Below are positions 41,518 through 51,285 of a DNA stretch of 64,000 bases, one piece after another (positions within the stretch are counted from its first letter, which is position 1; each line of letters opens with the position of its first letter). Source of the DNA: Dermacoccus abyssi. Its GTDB lineage: Bacteria; Actinomycetota; Actinomycetes; Actinomycetales; Dermatophilaceae. The stretch covers positions 62,001-126,000 of the forward strand of contig NZ_QWLM01000004.1 in NCBI RefSeq assembly GCF_003515945.1. The letters run 5' to 3'. Position numbers and translations under genes: made by a program. A model generated the notes under the pieces. That model had not been told where the DNA came from. It did not search any database and saw only the letters and a list, made by a program, of their open reading frames with translations.

Positions 41518-41561
41518 AAAGTGCTGGTTGTGCACGAAATATCGTGCACAACCAGCACTTT
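41518..41561. terminator. Bidirectional terminator between selD and the formate dehydrogenase operon
   Basis: Arms 41518-41537 and 41542-41561 are a perfect 20-bp inverted repeat (right arm TCGTGCACAACCAGCACTTT) with a 4-base AATA loop. A/T runs flank both sides, so it can terminate both converging units. Confidence 0.88.
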
Positions 41562-41567
41562 TCTCCA

Positions 41568-42815
41568 TCAGTCCCGAAGGACCGGGTGACCGCCCGGCCC
41601 CGGCAACGGACGACGTCCGTCGGCCGTGCGCGGACCCGTCGTGATGTTGCCGGTCCCGCCGCGCTCGTCGAGGCGGCGCCGCTGCGGCGCCATCGTGTAC
41701 TTCGGGTCCTTCGCCGACTCCATTCCCGCTTCGAACACGGCAAAACGGGTACACACCGAACCGGCGACGAAGCACGCTCCCGAAAGCACCGACGCCACCC
41801 GCGAGCGCCGCGCGAACAGCGCCGTCCCGACGGAGCCCGCCACGTTGAGCGCCAGACTCGCCTTGTTGAGCTTTCCGGCCGTTCCGTGGTGCAAGGGTTC
41901 GCCGACGCCGTGGGCGTCGAGGTGCTTCTCGAGCCGGTTGAGAGCCACGAGGTCGACGGACGACCCGATGAGCGCGAGTGCACGGGCCGGCCCCGCGTGC
42001 GCCACCGGCGTCCACACCATCGCGTTTCCGCTCGCCGCGGCCGACGCCGAGCCGGCGAACACGAACGGCAGGTGATGACGCGACTCGGCCCACATCGGCG
42101 TTGCCGTGTTCGACAGCAGCACAGCGGTGTACGTCGCGAGCGGGCCGGCAGCCAGCGCACCCAGCGCAGCGCTCGGCGCCTCCACGAGTTCGAGTGCGTC
42201 CTCGATGAATCCGAGAACGCCGGCGCGCCGAGGTGCCACCGCCCCGCGGCGCACACCACCGACCCCGGCGGCGGCCTCTTCCGCGCGCCCCATGAGCAAG
42301 GCCAACGAACCGCTGTTCTTGCGCGGCAGCAGACGCAGGGTCTCCAACCCGGCGAGCGGCACTGCGCCCCCGGCGAACGCGGAGAAGATCCACGTACCCA
42401 CCGACATCGGGGAGCTCAGTTTCGCCACCCGCAACATGTTGTAGAACCGTTCGGGTCGCCCGAGGTCCACGACGAGCGCAGCGCCGCTGACCGCCGTTGC
42501 CACTCCGGACGTCAGGCGCGTGACGCGTCGCAAGGGCGCGTTCGCCGTCACGTACGCGCCAGCCGCGAGCAGCTGCGATCCCGCCGCGAGCCCACCGGTG
42601 AACAGGTAGATCGGAATCGGCGCCTCCCACGGCACCGGCTTGACCACGTTGTGCCCGTAGTACGAGTCGAACTCCACGTCCGGCACGAGCGCGCGCTCGC
42701 CGCGTCCCTCGCGGCGGTCGTTCAACCAGTCCGTCGGACGGCGACGCTTGTCACCGCCACCACGGCGGCGGCGTGGACCCTCGGGGTCACGGTAGGAATC
42801 GAGCGGGTTGGTCAC
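41568..42815 (-). CDS. NrfD/PsrC-type membrane subunit of formate dehydrogenase, 415 aa
   Basis: This polytopic membrane protein has about eight or nine helices. The NrfD signature appears early: APIPIYLFTGGLAAGSQLLA, and VDLGRPERFYNMLRVAKLSS contains the conserved quinone-site region. The N-terminal ~70 residues are very basic. It replaces the cytochrome b subunit (FdnI) of classical FDH-N and would pass electrons from the iron-sulfur subunit to menaquinone. Its ATG overlaps the stop of the iron-sulfur gene by four bases, so the three subunits are one operon. Confidence 0.87.
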   Translation of the reverse strand: MTNPLDSYRDPEGPRRRRGGGDKRRRPTDWLNDRREGRGERALVPDVEFDSYYGHNVVKPVPWEAPIPIYLFTGGLAAGSQLLAAGAYVTANAPLRRVTRLTSGVATAVSGAALVVDLGRPERFYNMLRVAKLSSPMSVGTWIFSAFAGGAVPLAGLETLRLLPRKNSGSLALLMGRAEEAAAGVGGVRRGAVAPRRAGVLGFIEDALELVEAPSAALGALAAGPLATYTAVLLSNTATPMWAESRHHLPFVFAGSASAAASGNAMVWTPVAHAGPARALALIGSSVDLVALNRLEKHLDAHGVGEPLHHGTAGKLNKASLALNVAGSVGTALFARRSRVASVLSGACFVAGSVCTRFAVFEAGMESAKDPKYTMAPQRRRLDERGGTGNITTGPRTADGRRPLPGPGGHPVLRD

Positions 42816-43897
42816 ACGCCACCCCCGACGAACGCGATGGCGGCCGCAGCCGCCATGCCGCCGGCCGCGGCGAGCATTCGCTTGTACGACGACGCGAGGT
42901 GTCGTGACGGCGCCACCGGGTCGGGCGGCAGCCCGTACACCTCCGGGTCGTCGAGGAGCAGGAACACTGAACCGGTGCCGCCCACACCGTCGTCACTGCC
43001 CGCGCCGTACAGGCGCGCTTCCGTCATGCCGCGGGCGTGAAGCTCGGCCACGCGCTCCTCGGCGAGGCGCGTCATCTCCGACAGCGGCCCGAACTTGATC
43101 GATGTCGTGGGGCACGTCTGCGCGCACGCGGGCGTCTGCCCCTCGGTGAGCCGGTCGTAGCAGAGCGTGCACTTCTGTGCGTTGCCGTGGTTGATGACGG
43201 CGTCCTTCTCACGACGCTCGACCACGCCGAACGGGCACCCGCCGACGCAGTACCCACAGCCGTTGCACACGTCGGCCTGGATGACGACGGTGCCGAACTC
43301 GCTGCGGAAGATCGCTCCCGTGGGGCAGTTGTCGAGGCACCCCGCATGGGTGCAGTGCTTGCAGACGTCCGACGACATGAGCCAGCGGAAATCGGGCACG
43401 TCGCTACCGGCGGTCGGCGTCAGGCCCGCCGGCGACGACGCCAGAGCGAACACGTCGACGTCGAGCGAGGTCTCAGGCTGCACGCCGACCGCGCCACTGG
43501 GCGTCTCGGTCGACGCAGCACTGCGCACACTCGGCATACCGAGGTCGACCAGCTTGCGCCCCGACTTCCGGGCCGCCGCGATGCGCTCCCCCGACTGCTC
43601 GACGAACGCGACGTGACGCCACGTGTCGGAGCCGAGCTCTCCCGTGTTGTCGTACGAGTGGCCCGTGAGCCCGTACCCGTCCTCCGGGTTGCGGTTCCAC
43701 TCCTTGCAGGCCACCTCGCACGCCTTGCAGCCGATGCAGATGGACGTGTCGGTGAAGAAGCCGACCCGCTCCGCGAGCGGCTCGTTCGGGGCCCCGCCCG
43801 TGCGCTCCGTCGCCGCGTGCGTACCCCACGCGGCCTCCTTGGCCGGGTCGCCCGCGCCGCCGAACTGGCGCGCGACGTAACTCGTCAGTGCGCTCAT
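42812..43897 (-). CDS. fdhB: Formate dehydrogenase iron-sulfur subunit, 361 aa
   Basis: This is a four-cluster ferredoxin-type electron-transfer subunit. Cys motifs are CIGCKACEVACKEW, CKHCTHAGCLDNCP, CNGCGYCVGGCPFG and CTLCYDRLTEGQTPACAQTC, sufficient for four [4Fe-4S] clusters. A C-terminal hydrophobic helix (MLAAAGGMAAAAAIAFVGGG) would anchor it to the membrane next to the NrfD subunit. There is no twin-arginine signal. It overlaps fdhA by four bases upstream and the NrfD gene by four downstream. Confidence 0.93.
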   Translation of the reverse strand: MSALTSYVARQFGGAGDPAKEAAWGTHAATERTGGAPNEPLAERVGFFTDTSICIGCKACEVACKEWNRNPEDGYGLTGHSYDNTGELGSDTWRHVAFVEQSGERIAAARKSGRKLVDLGMPSVRSAASTETPSGAVGVQPETSLDVDVFALASSPAGLTPTAGSDVPDFRWLMSSDVCKHCTHAGCLDNCPTGAIFRSEFGTVVIQADVCNGCGYCVGGCPFGVVERREKDAVINHGNAQKCTLCYDRLTEGQTPACAQTCPTTSIKFGPLSEMTRLAEERVAELHARGMTEARLYGAGSDDGVGGTGSVFLLLDDPEVYGLPPDPVAPSRHLASSYKRMLAAAGGMAAAAAIAFVGGGV

Positions 43898-46800
43898 GCG
43901 TCGTCTTCACTCTCCTCGACATCGCCCTGGGCGAGGTCGTTGCCCGTCATGACGGTCGTGCCTGCGCGGCTCTGGTACTCGGCGACGAACCGTTCCAGCG
44001 CTTCCCCCTCGGGGCGCCTGCCGGCACGAATGTCGCACATGCCGATCTTGCCCTCCTGGATCTGCGTGTTGCGATCGAGCACGACGCCGAACAGGTCGTT
44101 CGCGGAATCGCCTGCCACCTGGGCGAACTCACTCGAACCCCAGTGATACGGCATGCCGATCGTGTGCACCGTGCGTCCGCCGATGCGTAGCGGTCGCGCT
44201 CGCTCCGTGACGAGGACGCGCGCCTCGATCGCGGCACGGGCCGAGACGACGGTGGCCCATCCGCCGTTCTCGAGCCCACGCTCCTGCGCCAGCTGAGGCG
44301 AGACCTCGACGAACATCTCCGGCTGCAGTTCCGCGAGGTACGGCAACCACCGGCTCATGCCGCCGGCGGTGTGGTGCTCGGTCAACCGGTTCACGGTGAA
44401 CATGAACGGGTAGACGTCGCCGCCGGGCGTACCGAAACTCGGTGCGTTGAGGTTGTCCTTGCGTTCGAAGACGACGCGCGTCGGGTTGGCCTGCTGTCGG
44501 TACAGCGGGTTCGCCAGGGGTGACTCGGCCGGCTCGTAGTGCGCCGGTAGCGGGCCGTCGACGAGGCCGAGCGGGGCGTACAGCCAGGCCTTACCGTCGG
44601 CCATCATGATGAACGGGTCGTCACCGGCGAGGCCGTCAGGCCCGCCGACTCCCTTGTCCGGCCGGTAGGAGGGTGCCGTCGCCGCCGGGAAGTCGGGGAT
44701 GTCTCGGCCCGTCCAGCGGCCGGCCTCCTCGTCCCACCACACGAGCTTCTTGCGCTCGCTCCACGGCTTGCCGTCGCGGTCGGCCGACGCCCGGTTGTAG
44801 AGCGTGCGCCGGTTCGCCGGCCACGCCCACGCCCACTCGGCGGCCGTCTCGTCCTGCTCGTCGCCGGGCTTGCGTCGCGCTGCCTGGTTGACGCCGTCGG
44901 CGTAGACGCCCGCGTAGAGCCAACAGCCGGACGACGTCGAGCCGTCGGCCGCGAGGTCGACGTAGGTCGAAAGCGGTTTGCCCTCGGCGTCGGTGCCGTT
45001 GATCTCCGCGATGACGGATTCGGGCACCACCTCGCCGCGCTCGTCCTTCGCGTAGTCCCACGTCATGGCCCGCAGCGGCAGGTCGCGCGGGTCATCGGAA
45101 TCAGCCAGGCGTGCCCGAATGCGCACACCGACCTCGTGGAAGAAGTCGAGTTCGCTCTGCGCGTCACCCGGCGGGTTGACGGCCTTGTGGCGCCACTGCA
45201 CGAGGCGCTGCGTCTGGGTGAACGAGCCGGCCTTCTCGACGTGCGTGGCCGCCGGAAAGAAGAACACCTCGGTGTCGATGTCCTCGGTCTTCCACTCGCC
45301 GGACGCGATCTCCGGCGCGTCCTTCCAGAACGTGGCCGTTTCGATGAGCTGGAAGTCGCGCACGACGAGCCACTTGAGGTGACGCAACCCGTTGCGCTGC
45401 AGCTTGCCGTTCGCCGACCCGACGGCCGGGTTCTGGCCGAGGACGAAGAAGCCCTCGACGTCGCCGTCGATCATGCCCATCATCGACTGGTAGGTGCCGT
45501 GGGCACCCGTCAGACGCGGCATGAGGTCGAGTCCGAAGTTGTTCTCGGGCGTCGCGTGCTCGCCGAACCAGGCCTTGAACAGCGAGACGGCGTACGCGTC
45601 CGCGTTGGCCCAGTAGCCCTTCGCGTCCTTCGACGCGATGGAGTCGACGTAGTCCTCCATCGTCTCGTGTTCCGCGACGCGCGGCATCGGCAGGTAACCC
45701 GGCAGCAGGTTGAACAGCGTCGGGATGTCGGTGGACCCCTGGATCGTCGCGTGCCCTCGCAGCGCCATGATGCCCGCGCCGGGGCGTCCGACGTTGCCCA
45801 TGAGCAGCTGCAGGATGGCCGCCGAGCGGATCATCTGCGCGCCTGAGACGTGCTGGGTCCAGCCGACGGCGTAGGCGAACATCGTGGTGCGTTCGCGCCC
45901 GGAGTTCGCGACGAGGGCATCGGCGACGTAGCGGAAGTCCTCCGGCGAGACGCCGCAGACCTCCTCGACGAGCTCGGGTGTGTAGCGCGCGTAGTGACGC
46001 TTGAGGATCTGGAAGACCGTGCGGGGATCGGTCAGCGTCTCGTCGCGCAGCACCTCGGCGTGGGCGAGCGAGGGCCCGCCGGAACCGTGCGACTCCGCAC
46101 CACCCGACGCGTGATGCCCGGACGAACCACTCTTCTCGTCGCTCGACGTGCCCTGCTCGCCGGAGGGGTCGGCGTACTGCCACGAGCTCTGGTCGTACTG
46201 ACCCGTCTCGGGGTCGTAGCCGGAGAACAGCCCGTCGAGGTCTTCGGTGTCGACGAAGTCCTCACTGACGAGCGTCGCGGCGTTCGTGTACGCGACGACG
46301 TAGTCGTGGAAGTACGCGTCCGTCGACAGGACGTGGTTGATGAGCGCACCGAGGAAGACGATGTCGGAGCCACCACGGATGGTGACGTGCTTGTCGGCCA
46401 CCGCCGAGGTGCGCGTGAAGCGCGGGTCGATGTGGATGACCTTGGCGCCGCGCGCCTTGGCTTCGGTCACCCACTGGAAACCGACGGGGTGACACTCGGC
46501 CATGTTCGATCCCTCGATGATGATGAGGTCTGCATTCGCCATGTCCTGCAGTGGATTAGTGGCTCCACCACGCCCAAATGAGGCCCCCAGACTGGGAACC
46601 GTGGCGCTGTGTCAAATACGCGCCTGGTTCTCGATCTGTATGGCCCCGGCTGCGGTGAACAGCTTCTTGATGAGGTAGTTCTCCTCGTTGTCGAGCGTCG
46701 CTCCGCCCAACGAGGCGATACCCATCGTTCGCCTCAGGAAGTTGCCCTTCTCGTCGCGCTCCTGCCAGGTGCGTCGACGCGTGTCGAGGAACCGCTCGAC

Positions 46801-47175
46801 CACCATGTCGATGGCCCTGTCGCGCTCGATCGGCTCGAAGTCGGTGCCGCCGGGCTTGCGGTAGAGCACCTGCTTGATCCGCGAGGGGTTGTTGACGAGC
46901 TGCTCGCTCGCCGCACCCTTGGGGCACAGTCGGCCACGCGAGATGGGGCTGTCCTTGTCGCCCTCGATGGCGACGACCTTCTCGTCCTTGACGAAGACGC
47001 GCTGGCCGCAGCCGACGGCGCAGTAGGGGCACACCGACTGGACGCTGCGGTCGGCCGTCGTCGTGCGCGGCTCGAGCGTGCGCGTCTTCTCGCTCGTCAC
47101 AGCCGGGCCGCGGCCGAGGAAGTCGCCCGAGCGCACCTGACGCAGGACAGGCCATTCAAGTGGTGACAGACCCAT
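43894..47175 (-). CDS. fdhA: Selenocysteine-containing formate dehydrogenase catalytic subunit, 1093 aa, in-frame UGA at codon 188
   Basis: The enzyme oxidises formate to CO2 at a molybdenum/tungsten bis-pterin site. The frame from ATG 47175 meets TGA at 46614-46612, and family homology continues without interruption in the same frame: ENQARI-(Sec)-HSATVPSLGASFGRGG, then MANADLIIIEGSNMAECHPV. Formate dehydrogenases have Sec followed by His at exactly this place. A hairpin 11 bases past the UGA fits a SECIS, and all Sec machinery is adjacent. The N-terminal [4Fe-4S] site is CPYCAVGCGQ, closed by LCPKG. No twin-arginine signal is visible, so a cytoplasm-facing complex is likely. A low-complexity Ser/Gly/His insert lies near residues 330-360. 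Confidence 0.95.
46582..46600 (-). promoter_or_regulatory. SECIS-like hairpin for Sec insertion in fdhA
   Basis: On the minus strand GGTTCCC and GGGGGCC pair over seven positions (two G-U) around the loop AGTCT, starting 11 bases after the UGA at 46614-46612. Distance, stem and the G-U pair in the loop resemble the E. coli fdhF SECIS. It should be bound by the winged-helix domain of the SelB encoded at 37012-38805. Confidence 0.85.
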
Positions 47176-47252
47176 GATGCCGCCCTCTCTGCGCGTCGGT
47201 TACTTCCTCAGTTCAACCCTACCCGGCGGCTGCCACAACGCCTCGGAGCCAC

Positions 47253-48593
47253 TCAGTTCGAGCGCTGCACGAGGCGGGCGGGAAGCGTCTCGTACCCGCG
47301 CAGAATGCGCGTCGGTCGGCGGCGCGCCCCGGGAAGCAACTCGACGTTGAAGCGGTCGAAGAAGGCACGCAGGCCCACCTCTCCCTCCATACGGGCGAGC
47401 GCCGCTCCGAGGCAGAAGTGCCGGCCCGCGGAGAAGGACAGGTGGTCGCGGGCGTTCTCGCGGGTGACGTCGAAGGCGTCGGGGTTGTCGAAGACCTGCG
47501 GGTCGCGGTTCGCGCCGGCGAGCACGAGCGTCGTCATGGAACCCTCACCCACGCGCTGTCCGGCCACCTCGGTGTCTTCTGGCGCCGAGCGCCCCGTGAG
47601 CAGTACGGGCGGGTCGTAGCGCAGTGCCTCGTCGACGGCGTTGCCCCAGCCGGACGGGTCGGCGCGCAGGCCCGCCAACTGCTCGGGGTGCTCGACGAGC
47701 AGCCGGATGGCATTGCTCAACAGGTTGACGGTCGTCTCGAAACCGGCGGCGAGCACGAGGCCGGCGGTGGCCTTGAGCTCACGCTCGCTGAGGCGCCCCT
47801 CGTCGTCCGTGGCGTGCAGCAGCGTCGAGAACAGGTCGTCACCGGGGTTGGCGCGCAGGTGGTCGAAGTGCTTTCCGAGCCATTCGTCGAACTCGTCGAG
47901 GGCGCCGTCGACGGTGCGGAACGTCGACCAGTCGATGCCGAGGTCCAGGCTCGCTGCGGCATGTCCGCCCATGCGCAGGACGTTGGCCCGCTCGCTCTCG
48001 GGAACGCCGAGGATCTCCGAGATGATGGCGACCGGCAGCTTCTCGCAGTAGGCGGCGACGAGGTCGACCGGCCCGCCCCTGGCCGCGAGTTCGTCGAGTA
48101 GGTCGGCAGCGATTGCCTCCGTCCGCTCGCGCAACCCCTCGACGGCGCGCGCGGTGAACACCCGCGAGACGAGCTTGCGGTAGCGGGTGTGGTCGTCGCC
48201 GTCGGTGACGAGCATCGACGGCGGCTCCACGGGGTGCAGGCCCTCGCGCCGGGCCCACTGCACGAGGCGCGAGATCGCCGGGCGGTCGTCACCGGGGAAG
48301 CCGGTGCGGAACTGGGTGGAGCTGAGCACCTCCTTGACGACGGCGTGGTCAACGCTGACGTAGGAAAACTTGCTGCGCACGAGCGGACCCTGCGCGCGGA
48401 TCTGGTTGAACAGCTCGGCGATCTCCTCGGGCGAGAGGTTCTGGGCCTCGACCGTGAGGCGCGCCTGGAGGTCACCCTTGTCGGCTCCGTCCTTGAGGAC
48501 GCGGCTCGGCACCGCATGCGTCAGGCCCCAGCGCACGAGGGGCTTCACCCTGTTCGTCACCACGCCACTGACGAGCTCTGCAGTCGTCGTCAT
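47253..48593 (-). CDS. Cytochrome P450, 446 aa
   Basis: This heme-thiolate monooxygenase has the I-helix oxygen-activation motif AGFETT, the K-helix EALR, and the heme-binding loop FSAGRHFCLGAALAR with Cys394. The N-terminal ~40 residues precede the typical entry, and no membrane anchor is present, so it is a soluble bacterial P450. ATG 48593 is preferred over in-frame GTGs a few codons upstream. No ferredoxin or reductase gene is adjacent, so the redox partner must be elsewhere. Substrate unknown. Confidence 0.9.
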   Translation of the reverse strand: MTTTAELVSGVVTNRVKPLVRWGLTHAVPSRVLKDGADKGDLQARLTVEAQNLSPEEIAELFNQIRAQGPLVRSKFSYVSVDHAVVKEVLSSTQFRTGFPGDDRPAISRLVQWARREGLHPVEPPSMLVTDGDDHTRYRKLVSRVFTARAVEGLRERTEAIAADLLDELAARGGPVDLVAAYCEKLPVAIISEILGVPESERANVLRMGGHAAASLDLGIDWSTFRTVDGALDEFDEWLGKHFDHLRANPGDDLFSTLLHATDDEGRLSERELKATAGLVLAAGFETTVNLLSNAIRLLVEHPEQLAGLRADPSGWGNAVDEALRYDPPVLLTGRSAPEDTEVAGQRVGEGSMTTLVLAGANRDPQVFDNPDAFDVTRENARDHLSFSAGRHFCLGAALARMEGEVGLRAFFDRFNVELLPGARRRPTRILRGYETLPARLVQRSN

Positions 48594-48682
48594 CACCGTC
48601 ACCACCAGATCTCGGAAGTTGTGCCGCAGATCACACTACCGACGTAGTGAGTGGCGCGCAGCCAACTCCCCTTTCGGATGGC

Positions 48683-49585
48683 TCAGGGTTTGCGACCGCT
48701 CTCGTACAGCTCGACCGCCTTCTTGTCGCCGGCCCAGAACGCTACGGCGTCCCCCTTGACCGACGGCAGTTTCGGCCGGTTCGCCGGCGACGGCTTCTTG
48801 CCCCAAGCCGAGCCGACGACGGTGCTCGGGTTCGCCGGGCGCCCCTGGGGGAACGCGACGGCTAGGGCGTTGGCGTACATCGCGGCACGGTAGCGCGAGC
48901 CGAGACGGTCGTCGTGGATCCGATCCCCCTCGACCCACTCCTCCTCGCGCTCGGCTCGCCAGTCGTAGAGCCGCAGATTGGGGTAGCGCTTCGTCGCGTC
49001 GCGCAGTTGAGCATCCATGTCGCGCATGTACGCGTCGTTGTACGACCCGTTCGTCGCGATCGTCGCCGGCAGGGGCCACAACACGGGCCGCCCCTTCGTC
49101 GCCTTCACGACGGTGTCGATGCGCTGGCGGATCTTCATGTTGCTGCCGGTGTGGTCGTTCGCCGCGTCGTTTGTGCCGGTGGCGATGACGTAGCAGCCCT
49201 TGAACGTCGAGGTGAGCTTCGGCGTCAGCACGTCCATGACGTTGGGCCGGTTCATGAAGCGCTCGAAGACAGACCGGCCGCCGGAGGCGTTGACGTACAG
49301 GTTCTTGACGCCGACGTTCGCGAAGCGCGCCTCGAGCCGCTCCGCCCGGTTCGGAATCTGGTCCTTGCTCACCATGCCGACACTCACCGAATCACCGACG
49401 TAGACGACGTCCGTGCACGAGGTCTTTCCGTTGAACGGCTGCGTCGAGGAGTTCGCCGACGTTCCTGAGTTCGATGTCGATGCCTTCGACTCGCCGTTCC
49501 TCGAACCGTCCGATCCACCGTCGCCGCTGCAGGCACTCAGCCCGAGGACGGAGACGAGGCACAAGACGGCGGGGGAAGGCTTCAT
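48683..49585 (-). CDS. SGNH/GDSL-hydrolase-family lipoprotein, 300 aa
   Basis: A lipoprotein signal with lipobox LSAC is followed by a Ser/Thr/Asn-rich linker (to about residue 50). The SGNH block I is VVYVGDSVSVGM, block III GTNDAANDHTG and the catalytic Asp-x-x-His pair is probably DRIHDD near residue 215. The protein is therefore a surface esterase or acyl-hydrolase anchored by lipid. ATG 49585 is the first methionine directly before the hydrophobic core. Neighbouring genes give no hint of substrate. Confidence 0.8.
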   Translation of the reverse strand: MKPSPAVLCLVSVLGLSACSGDGGSDGSRNGESKASTSNSGTSANSSTQPFNGKTSCTDVVYVGDSVSVGMVSKDQIPNRAERLEARFANVGVKNLYVNASGGRSVFERFMNRPNVMDVLTPKLTSTFKGCYVIATGTNDAANDHTGSNMKIRQRIDTVVKATKGRPVLWPLPATIATNGSYNDAYMRDMDAQLRDATKRYPNLRLYDWRAEREEEWVEGDRIHDDRLGSRYRAAMYANALAVAFPQGRPANPSTVVGSAWGKKPSPANRPKLPSVKGDAVAFWAGDKKAVELYESGRKP

Positions 49586-49678
49586 CGCTTCATCATGGCG
49601 AAGGTCGGGCGTCACCGCACCTTCTCGACCGCGAGACACGCTCCCGGCGGGTGTCGGCTGCGGTGATTCAATCGGGGC

Positions 49679-50335
49679 ATGACCACGCTGCACCTCATTC
49701 GGCACGGACAGACTCCGAACAACGTCGCAGGTGCCCTCGACACCGCACTGCCCGGCGCCGGCCTCACCGATCTCGGCAAGCGCCAGGCCGAGGATCTCGT
49801 GCGCCGCTTTGACGGCACACCCCTCGATCGCGTCGTCTCCTCAGCGCACCGCCGCGCCGTTCTGACGGCCGCGCCACTCACTCGCGCACGGGCGCTCGAG
49901 CCTCTGCAGGACGAGGGCTTCGGCGAAGTGGGGGCCGGCGATCTCGAGATGATGACGACGCACGAGTCGCACGTGACCTACCTGACGACCGTCTTCGACT
50001 GGTCCGAGGGCGAGCTCGACGAGCGGATGCCCGGCGGCCCCGACGGCCACTCGGTTCTCGAACGCTACGAGGCCGCCATCGCGCGCGCCGTCGAAGGGCT
50101 CGCGGACGACGCAGCGGTCGCCGTCGTCAGCCACGGCGCCGTCATCCGCCTCTGGGCGACGTCGCAGGCGTCCGGCATCACGCCCAAGGACGCCGAGCAC
50201 AAGCGCCTGCTCAACACCGCGGTCGTGACGCTCGAGGGACGCCCGGGTGACTGGCGCTTCGTCGGGTGGGACGACCCGAACATCGTCGACGCGGGTGCCT
50301 CCGACCCCACGGCGGACGCCGAGGACGACGACTGA
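49679..50335 (+). CDS. Histidine phosphatase superfamily protein, 218 aa
   Basis: The catalytic motif LIRHGQTPNN near the N-terminus, VVSSAHRRAVLTAAPLTRA, and the second active-site His in VAVVSHGAVIRLWA define the phosphoglycerate-mutase-like fold. The protein is cytosolic and short, consistent with a broad-specificity phosphatase. It ends with an acidic tail (DPTADAEDDD). A bidirectional hairpin separates it from the converging secreted-protein gene. Confidence 0.9.
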   Translation: MTTLHLIRHGQTPNNVAGALDTALPGAGLTDLGKRQAEDLVRRFDGTPLDRVVSSAHRRAVLTAAPLTRARALEPLQDEGFGEVGAGDLEMMTTHESHVTYLTTVFDWSEGELDERMPGGPDGHSVLERYEAAIARAVEGLADDAAVAVVSHGAVIRLWATSQASGITPKDAEHKRLLNTAVVTLEGRPGDWRFVGWDDPNIVDAGASDPTADAEDDD

Positions 50336-50348
50336 GGGCTCCCACGCA

Positions 50349-50389
50349 TTCGGGGCCGAGCCACGCGTGAGGCGCTGCTCCGCCCCGAA
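50349..50389. terminator. Bidirectional terminator hairpin
   Basis: TTCGGGGC (50349-50356) pairs perfectly with GCCCCGAA (50382-50389), with additional inner G/C pairing. It lies in the 73-base gap between two converging genes. Confidence 0.6.
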
Positions 50390-50408
50390 GCCGATGGATG
50401 CCGCGAAA

Positions 50409-51146
50409 TCAGGAGTTGACGGCGCCCGTCGAGGCCGAGGAGGAAGCCGAACCCTGGCCCGCCGACGGTGACTGCTGCGTCGACCCGCCCTGACCGCGCT
50501 CGCCGTGCGGGCTGTGGCCTCCACGCGGACCGTGGGAGTCGAGCGTGACGGTCTTGAAGTCCGCGCTCACCGCGTAGGCAACGCGCTGGCCCGACTTCGT
50601 GCCGAGCGCGACGTAGCCACCCTGGGGCGTCTTGAACGCGTGCTCGACGGTGACCGCAGCATCCTTCGCCTTCACGGCGCTCTTGACGCTCGTCAGGGTC
50701 GAGCCGGTGACGTCGGCGGTGCGCTGCTTGCCGTCGTGACCACCGGGCCCGCCGCGCCCATCACGCCCACTGGGGCCGCCCGGACCGCCGGTGCGCACCT
50801 CGACCGTCTTGAGGTCCTTGCTCACCTCGACCACGACCTTCGCACCGCTCTTCGTGCCCAGCACGTCGTACGAGCCGTCCGGATCAGCCATGACGCGCTC
50901 GATCGAGACCGCGGCATCCTTGGCCTTGACGGCGTTGACGACGCTCGTCTTCGTCGCTCCGGTCACCTCGGTGTGCTGGTGACCGCCGGGGCCACCCTTG
51001 CCCGCGTCCCCGGAATGAGCCTGCGTGCTCGAGGAACTGGACGGCGTGGGAGCCGGCGACTGCGAGTTCGCCAGCGCGGCTCCGGAAACGGCCAGCGTGC
51101 CCGCCGCGCCGAGGCCGGCCACGATCTTCATCGTGTTGTTCGACAT
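50409..51146 (-). CDS. Secreted protein with two tandem PepSY-like repeats, 245 aa
   Basis: An N-terminal signal (MKIVAGLGAAGTLAVSGAAL then ANS) directs export. The mature protein has a ~58-residue unit twice: VTGATKTSVVNAVKAKDAAV with DVLGTKSGAKVVVEV, and VTGSTLTSVKSAVKAKDAAV with VALGTKSGQRVAYAV. The units are joined by a Gly/Pro/His/Asp-rich linker, and a Ser/Gln-rich tail follows. The helix-strand pattern resembles PepSY-type domains, but similarity is weak. ATG 51146 has AGAAGGGAAGAAG upstream. No partner is adjacent. Function unknown. Confidence 0.68.
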   Translation of the reverse strand: MSNNTMKIVAGLGAAGTLAVSGAALANSQSPAPTPSSSSSTQAHSGDAGKGGPGGHQHTEVTGATKTSVVNAVKAKDAAVSIERVMADPDGSYDVLGTKSGAKVVVEVSKDLKTVEVRTGGPGGPSGRDGRGGPGGHDGKQRTADVTGSTLTSVKSAVKAKDAAVTVEHAFKTPQGGYVALGTKSGQRVAYAVSADFKTVTLDSHGPRGGHSPHGERGQGGSTQQSPSAGQGSASSSASTGAVNS

Positions 51147-51285
51147 CTTCTTCCCTTCTCTCATGAGGAGTTGAGGGGCAGCTCGCACAACGCAGGCTGC
51201 CCCCACCGCCCGAGAGAACGGCCCGAGGCTGTGACGAGGCTGTCAAACGTCCCGTCACCGCGCTGTGAGCGCGGTGTACGCGACA

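Noticed and set aside
41518-41561. Mobile palindromic repeat like those at the DUF559 loci
   Set aside because: It has the position and A/T flanks of a bidirectional terminator between convergent genes and no second copy in the window.
46542-46614. Stop codon splitting the formate dehydrogenase gene into two
   Set aside because: The stop is TGA in the exact Sec position, homology continues in the same frame, a SECIS-like hairpin follows, and all Sec genes are adjacent. It is recoding, not a pseudogene.
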